Positions 56,790-64,000 of a DNA stretch of 64,000 nucleotides are shown here, one piece after another. How positions within the stretch are numbered: position 1 is the first letter of the stretch; every line of letters begins with the position of its first letter. The translations under genes were made by a program, and so were the position numbers. The stretch is from Limnobacter olei (GTDB lineage: Bacteria; Pseudomonadota; Gammaproteobacteria; Burkholderiales; Burkholderiaceae_B), in contig NZ_JARFJD010000007.1 in the NCBI RefSeq assembly GCF_029087225.1, positions 124,001-188,000 on the forward strand, read 5' to 3'. Below the pieces are notes generated by a model that was not told the origin of the DNA, did not search any database, and was given only the letters and a program-made list of their open reading frames with translations.

Positions 56790-56861
56790 AGGTCAGCGGG
56801 TTTTCAAGTTCCCGTGGGTTGAAGTTTTTATTCGTTCTATTGGTCTCATTTCCACTTCATC

Positions 56862-59800
56862 GTGCGATTAACTCACATTCGTTTAGCTGGCTTTAAGTCA
56901 TTTGTTGAACCAACGTCCTTTGCCGTGCCCAGTAATTTGGTGGGTGTGGTGGGTCCGAACGGCTGTGGCAAATCCAACATTATCGACGCAGTACGCTGGG
57001 TACTGGGTGAATCCAAGGCGTCGGAGTTGCGTGGCGAATCCATGCAAGACGTCATCTTCAATGGCTCCACCAACCGCAAAGCGGCCTCGCGTGCCAGCGT
57101 AGAGCTGGTGTTTGATAACGCAGAAGGCAGGGCAGGCGGAAGCTGGAACCAATATTCCGAAATTTCAGTTAAACGCGTGCTCACACGCGATGGCGCTTCA
57201 ACCTATTACATCAACCAGCAGGCGGTTCGCCGCCGCGATGTCCAGGATATTTTCCTGGGTACAGGTCTTGGGCCACGCGCCTATGCCATTATCGGGCAGG
57301 GCATGATTGCCCGTATTATTGAAGCCCGCCCGGAAGAATTGCGCATTTTTCTGGAAGAGGCCGCAGGTGTATCGAAATACAAGGAACGCCGCCGGGAAAC
57401 CGGCAATCGTTTGGCCGACACACGCGACAACCTCACCCGTATCGAAGATATTCTTCGCGAATTGACGAGCCAGATTGAGCGACTGGAGCAGCAAGCCACT
57501 GTGGCGCGGCAGTTCAAGGAACTTGAAGAGGCTAAAAATACAAAGCAGCGCATGCTTTGGTACATACGCTATTCCGAGGCGTTAGAGCAGAAAAATACAG
57601 GCCAGGCCAAGCTTGAACGTGCCAAAGCTGATCTTGAGGCCATTCAAAGCAAATCGATTAGCACCCAAACTGAACTTTTCGCTGTGCGTGAAAAGCAGGT
57701 GGATGCCCAGCAACAGCTTGAAAACGACCAAACCCAATGGATTGAATCCAACAGGCAAGTAAGCCGTCTTGAAGCTGATTTGCGCGTGATGGCTGAATCA
57801 CGTGCACGCCTGGGTACCCGAGTGGCCGAGCTTGAACTTGAAATTCAAAACTGGACCGTTCGGGAAGAAGACGCGAAGGCACGATTGGAAGAAATCAGTG
57901 GTTCTACTGAAGAACAGCAAGCCGAGCTGGAAGAGAGGATCATCGCGCTTGAAGAAGCTGAGCTGGCAGTTGAGCCTGTGGAGTTGGCCTTGCAGGCTGC
58001 GCGATCCGCTGTAGACCAAAAACGCGCCGGTGTCATGCAAATACAGCAGGCACTTGGTCAGGTTTCCTCTCAACAAGAATCAGCCAGCCGTGCCGAAAAC
58101 ACGATTCAAGTGAAATTGGATCGGCTTGAAAGCGAAAAGCAGCAAATTGCAGCACCTTCGGTACACGAAATGGACGAAGTCCAATCTCGGGTTCATTCCC
58201 TTGAACGGGAGCTTGACGATGCCACCGGCAACCTTGCTGAATTTGAAAGCAAGTTGGCTGCTGGCAGTGCCGAACTTGATCATGTTCAATCGGCATTCAA
58301 TACTGAGCGGGACAAGCATGCCAACGCGCAGGCGCAATTGCAGGCACTTGAGAAATTAAACGAGCAACTTGCCGAAAGCGCTGAGTTAAAGCCCTGGGTT
58401 GAAAGCAGTGGCCTTGGCGATACACCACGCTTATTGGGCAAGTTACAAGTGGAGCGAGGCTGGGAAAGGGCACTTGAATCGGCGCTGCGGGAGTCGCTTG
58501 ACAGCTTTCAGGTACGAACGCTTGACATGGTTGAGGGCTTTGCCAAACAGCCACCCCCCGCACGCGTGGCTTTCATGGAATCGGCGAGTCAGGGCGGTGG
58601 TTCAAACCTTTCTGTTGGCCCGGAAGACCTGGCCAGCTTGGTGCGCAGCAACGACTCTGCCATTCAGCAATCTTTGATTCAATCACTGGCTGGGTACCTC
58701 TTGGCCCCCGATTTGCAAGCCGCACTGGCGAAACGAAAAACCCTGAAGCCAGGCCAGCGGATCTTCACGCCACAAGGGCATTGTGTCAGCGCCACAGGGG
58801 TGTCTTTTTATGCGGCAGACAATGCGCAAAGCGGTCGGCTTGAGCGCCAGCAGCAAATAGAAGCCCTGCGTACAGAAGTGCGCGCGCTAGACATGTTGAA
58901 AAATGAATCCATGGCCAAGCGCGACCAACTGCAATTGCGCACTGGTGAAATGAAAGCCCATGTGGTGCAAGCGCGTCAACTGGTTGAAAGTTTGACCAAG
59001 CGACTGCATGAAGCCCAGGTACAACTGATTCGCTTGCAAGAGCAGCAAAGCAGGGCCGATAGCCGCCGTGAACAGATTGGTTTAGACCTGGCTTTGTTGC
59101 AAAGCGAACTGGAAGAACAGCGGGCAATTTTGCTTGAATCGGAAGACAAGTACGCCGAACTGGATGAGCAGCTTGCCGTCGCCAGCGATGCGCTCGAAAG
59201 CCAGAAAGACAAAGTGACTGAAGCAGAACAGGCGCTGCGCGACAAGCAGGTGCAGGTGCAGAATGCGCTGCGTAAAAAGCAGGATGCAGAATTCAATATT
59301 CGTAATCAGGAATCTCGCCAACGAGAATGTGAACGAGACATTGCTTTTGCAAGCAGTCAAATTCAGCAAATTCAGCAACGCAAACAATTGGCGCTGGCTG
59401 AACTTGAGGGGCTTTCTGAAACTGAAGGTCAGGAAGCATTGCAGGCTGCGTTGGAAGAGCGCGTAATTGCAGAAGAAAAAGTGGCAGTTTCTCGTGATGC
59501 GCTTGAACAAATCATGGCGAGGGTATCCGAGCTTGAACGTGCGGAAAAAGAAAGTGACAAGCAGGCTGATCCCCTGCGGGATGCGGTTCAAGACCTCGCA
59601 TTAAAAATTCAAGCCGCTGAACTCACCATCGAACAATACAAGAATTTGATGGACGAAGTGCAGGCCGATGTAAACGAATTGGGTCAGCAATTCGTTGCCA
59701 TGGATGTACCTCCGAAAGCATCAGTGCTTCAAGCCGAAGTAACCCGCCTTACCAACGGCATGCAAGAGTTGGGAGCAGTGAACCTGGCTGCGCTGGATGA

Positions 59801-60385
59801 ACTGGCTGCTGCAACAGAGAGAAAATCATTCCTTGACCAACAGGCCGGCGACCTGATTGAAGCCATGGAAACCCTTGAGGATGCGATCCGCAAAATTGAC
59901 AAAGAAACACGCGACCTTCTCTCCGAAACTTTTGGTGTGGTTAACGGACATTTCTCGCGCCTCTTTCCCAAGTTGTTCGGTGGCGGCGAGGCGCGCTTGG
60001 TCATGACTGGCGATGAAATTCTGGATGCAGGCGTGCAGGTATTTGCCCAACCCCCCGGCAAGAAAAACGGCACCATCCATCTCTTGTCGGGTGGCGAGAA
60101 GGCACTAACGGCCACGGCACTGGTTTTCGCAATTTTTGAGTTGAATCCTGCACCGTTCTGCTTGCTCGACGAAGTTGATGCACCGCTGGACGATGCGAAC
60201 ACCGAGCGTTTCACCCGCTTGGTCAAACAAATGTCTGAACAAACCCAGTTTTTGTTCATTTCCCACAATAAAATCGCCATGGAAATGGCGCAGCAGTTGA
60301 TCGGCGTCACGATGCAGGAGAAAGGTGTTTCCCGCATTGTTGCTGTTGATCTGGCGGCTGCAGAAAAAATGGCAACGGAAACCGT

Positions 60386-60389
<4 letters not shown>
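56862..60389 (+). CDS. smc: Chromosome segregation protein SMC
   Basis: A 1175-residue SMC ATPase that organises chromosomes with ScpA and ScpB. The N-terminal head has Walker A GPNGCGKS (residues 31-38); a coiled coil leads to the hinge near residues 520-650, a second coiled coil returns, and the C-terminal head has the signature LLSGGEKALTA and Walker B FCLLDEVDAPLDDAN. The start is a GTG at 56862 giving MRLTHIRLAGFKSF, the family start. Its end overlaps zipA by 4 nt. Confidence 0.96.
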
Positions 60390-63537
<3,148 letters not shown>

Positions 63538-63616
63538 GCGAGAAAATTGAACAGAAAACGTTATTGTGTTGACTATTTTTTTATTTCTTCATTAATGGAT
63601 TACGGAGCGAGCAATC

Positions 63617-64000
63617 ATGACCCGAGTTAGAAAAGCTGTGTTTCCTGTTGCGGGTATGGGCACCCGATTTTTGCCTGCCACCAAAGCCAGCCCAAAAGAA
63701 ATGATGCCTGTGGTGGACAAGCCACTGATTCAATACGCGGTTGAAGAGGCGCTTGAAGCGGGTTTGAGTGAACTGGTGTTTATCACAGGTCGAAGCAAGC
63801 GTTCCATTGAAGATCATTTCGACAAGGCCTATGAGCTTGAGGCTGAACTGCAGGCCCGCGGCAAAACCGCACTGCTTGAAATAGTGAAAAATATTGTACC
63901 CAGCCATGTGAACTGTATTTACATTCGGCAAATGGAACCTTTGGGACTTGGCCATGCTGTGCTGTGCGCAGAGCCCGTTGTTGGTACAGAGCCATTCGCT
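63617..64000 (+). CDS. galU: UTP-glucose-1-phosphate uridylyltransferase (GalU), 5' part
   Basis: The first 128 residues of GalU, which makes UDP-glucose for envelope sugars; the rest lies beyond the window. The nucleotide-binding [29 protein letters not shown] is decisive, followed by [14 protein letters not shown] 63617 has GGAG about 9 nt upstream. A possible -35 TTGACT lies at 63569-63574, with a poor -10. Confidence 0.95.
   Translation, partial: MTRVRKAVFPVAGMGTRFLPATKASPKEMMPVVDKPLIQYAVEEALEAGLSELVFITGRSKRSIEDHFDKAYELEAELQARGKTALLEIVKNIVPSHVNCIYIRQMEPLGLGHAVLCAEPVVGTEPFA

Noticed and set aside
56668-56861. Possible preQ1 riboswitch before queF
   Set aside because: I looked for the short A-rich-tailed hairpin of class I and for class II and III signatures on the minus strand and did not see one.

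Overview
The window is chromosomal DNA from a betaproteobacterium of the order Burkholderiales. Moderate GC, the gene orders ftsK-lolA-rarA-serS, smc-zipA-ligA-galU, dapC-dapD-prmB and nudix-aat-bpt-pyrD, a HemD-HemX fusion and a DUF3717 protein all fit that order. A Limnobacter-like aquatic genus is my best guess; this rests on recalled gene content, not on a search. About 56 complete protein genes, two partial genes at the edges and two tRNAs are present. I see no insertion sequence, prophage, rRNA or CRISPR array.

Layout. 1-2.4 kb: lactate-oxidation genes lutA-lutB and, at the edge, the start of a divergent gene. 2.4-5.5 kb (minus): a Nudix hydrolase, the two N-end-rule aminoacyl-transferases aat and bpt, and pyrD. 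5.6-6.2 kb: tRNA-Ala, tRNA-Glu and a small lipoprotein. 6.3-12 kb: a three-gene RND efflux system. 12-18.7 kb: a FadL-type porin, an exported protein, a crotonase, a PcfJ-domain protein, DUF3717, an esterase, mog and darP. 18.7-26.6 kb: pmbA, then a TRAP solute-binding protein, a response regulator and histidine kinase facing the TRAP permease genes, which are translationally linked to argH. 26.7-30.8 kb: haem genes hemC-hemDX-hemY. 30.9-37.4 kb: ppa, a FemAB-like acyltransferase, nadE-glnB, then trxB-smr-hydrolase (minus).

37.4-43.2 kb holds ftsK-lolA-rarA-serS. 43.2-46.8 kb is the least ordinary part: an MFS transporter, an unrecognised 189-residue protein, a GIY-YIG nuclease and, divergent from it, a NYN-domain putative RNase. 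The two nuclease genes are separated by an AT-rich region with three perfect inverted repeats of 8-bp arms. 46.8-50.9 kb: acyl-CoA synthetase, GST and a FimV-like membrane protein. 51-56.7 kb (minus): queF and dapC-dapD-arsC-like-prmB-abcF. 56.9 kb to the end: smc-zipA-ligA and the 5' part of galU.

Most genes are housekeeping and sit in tight operons with 4-nt ATGA overlaps. The best candidate for something undescribed is the nuclease locus with its palindromic control region. Other points of interest are the nadE-glnB coupling, the argH-dctQM coupling with a nearby two-component system, a divergent pair whose start codons share one CATG, and the FimV-like protein. Start codons include several TTG and GTG codons, chosen from Shine-Dalgarno spacing.
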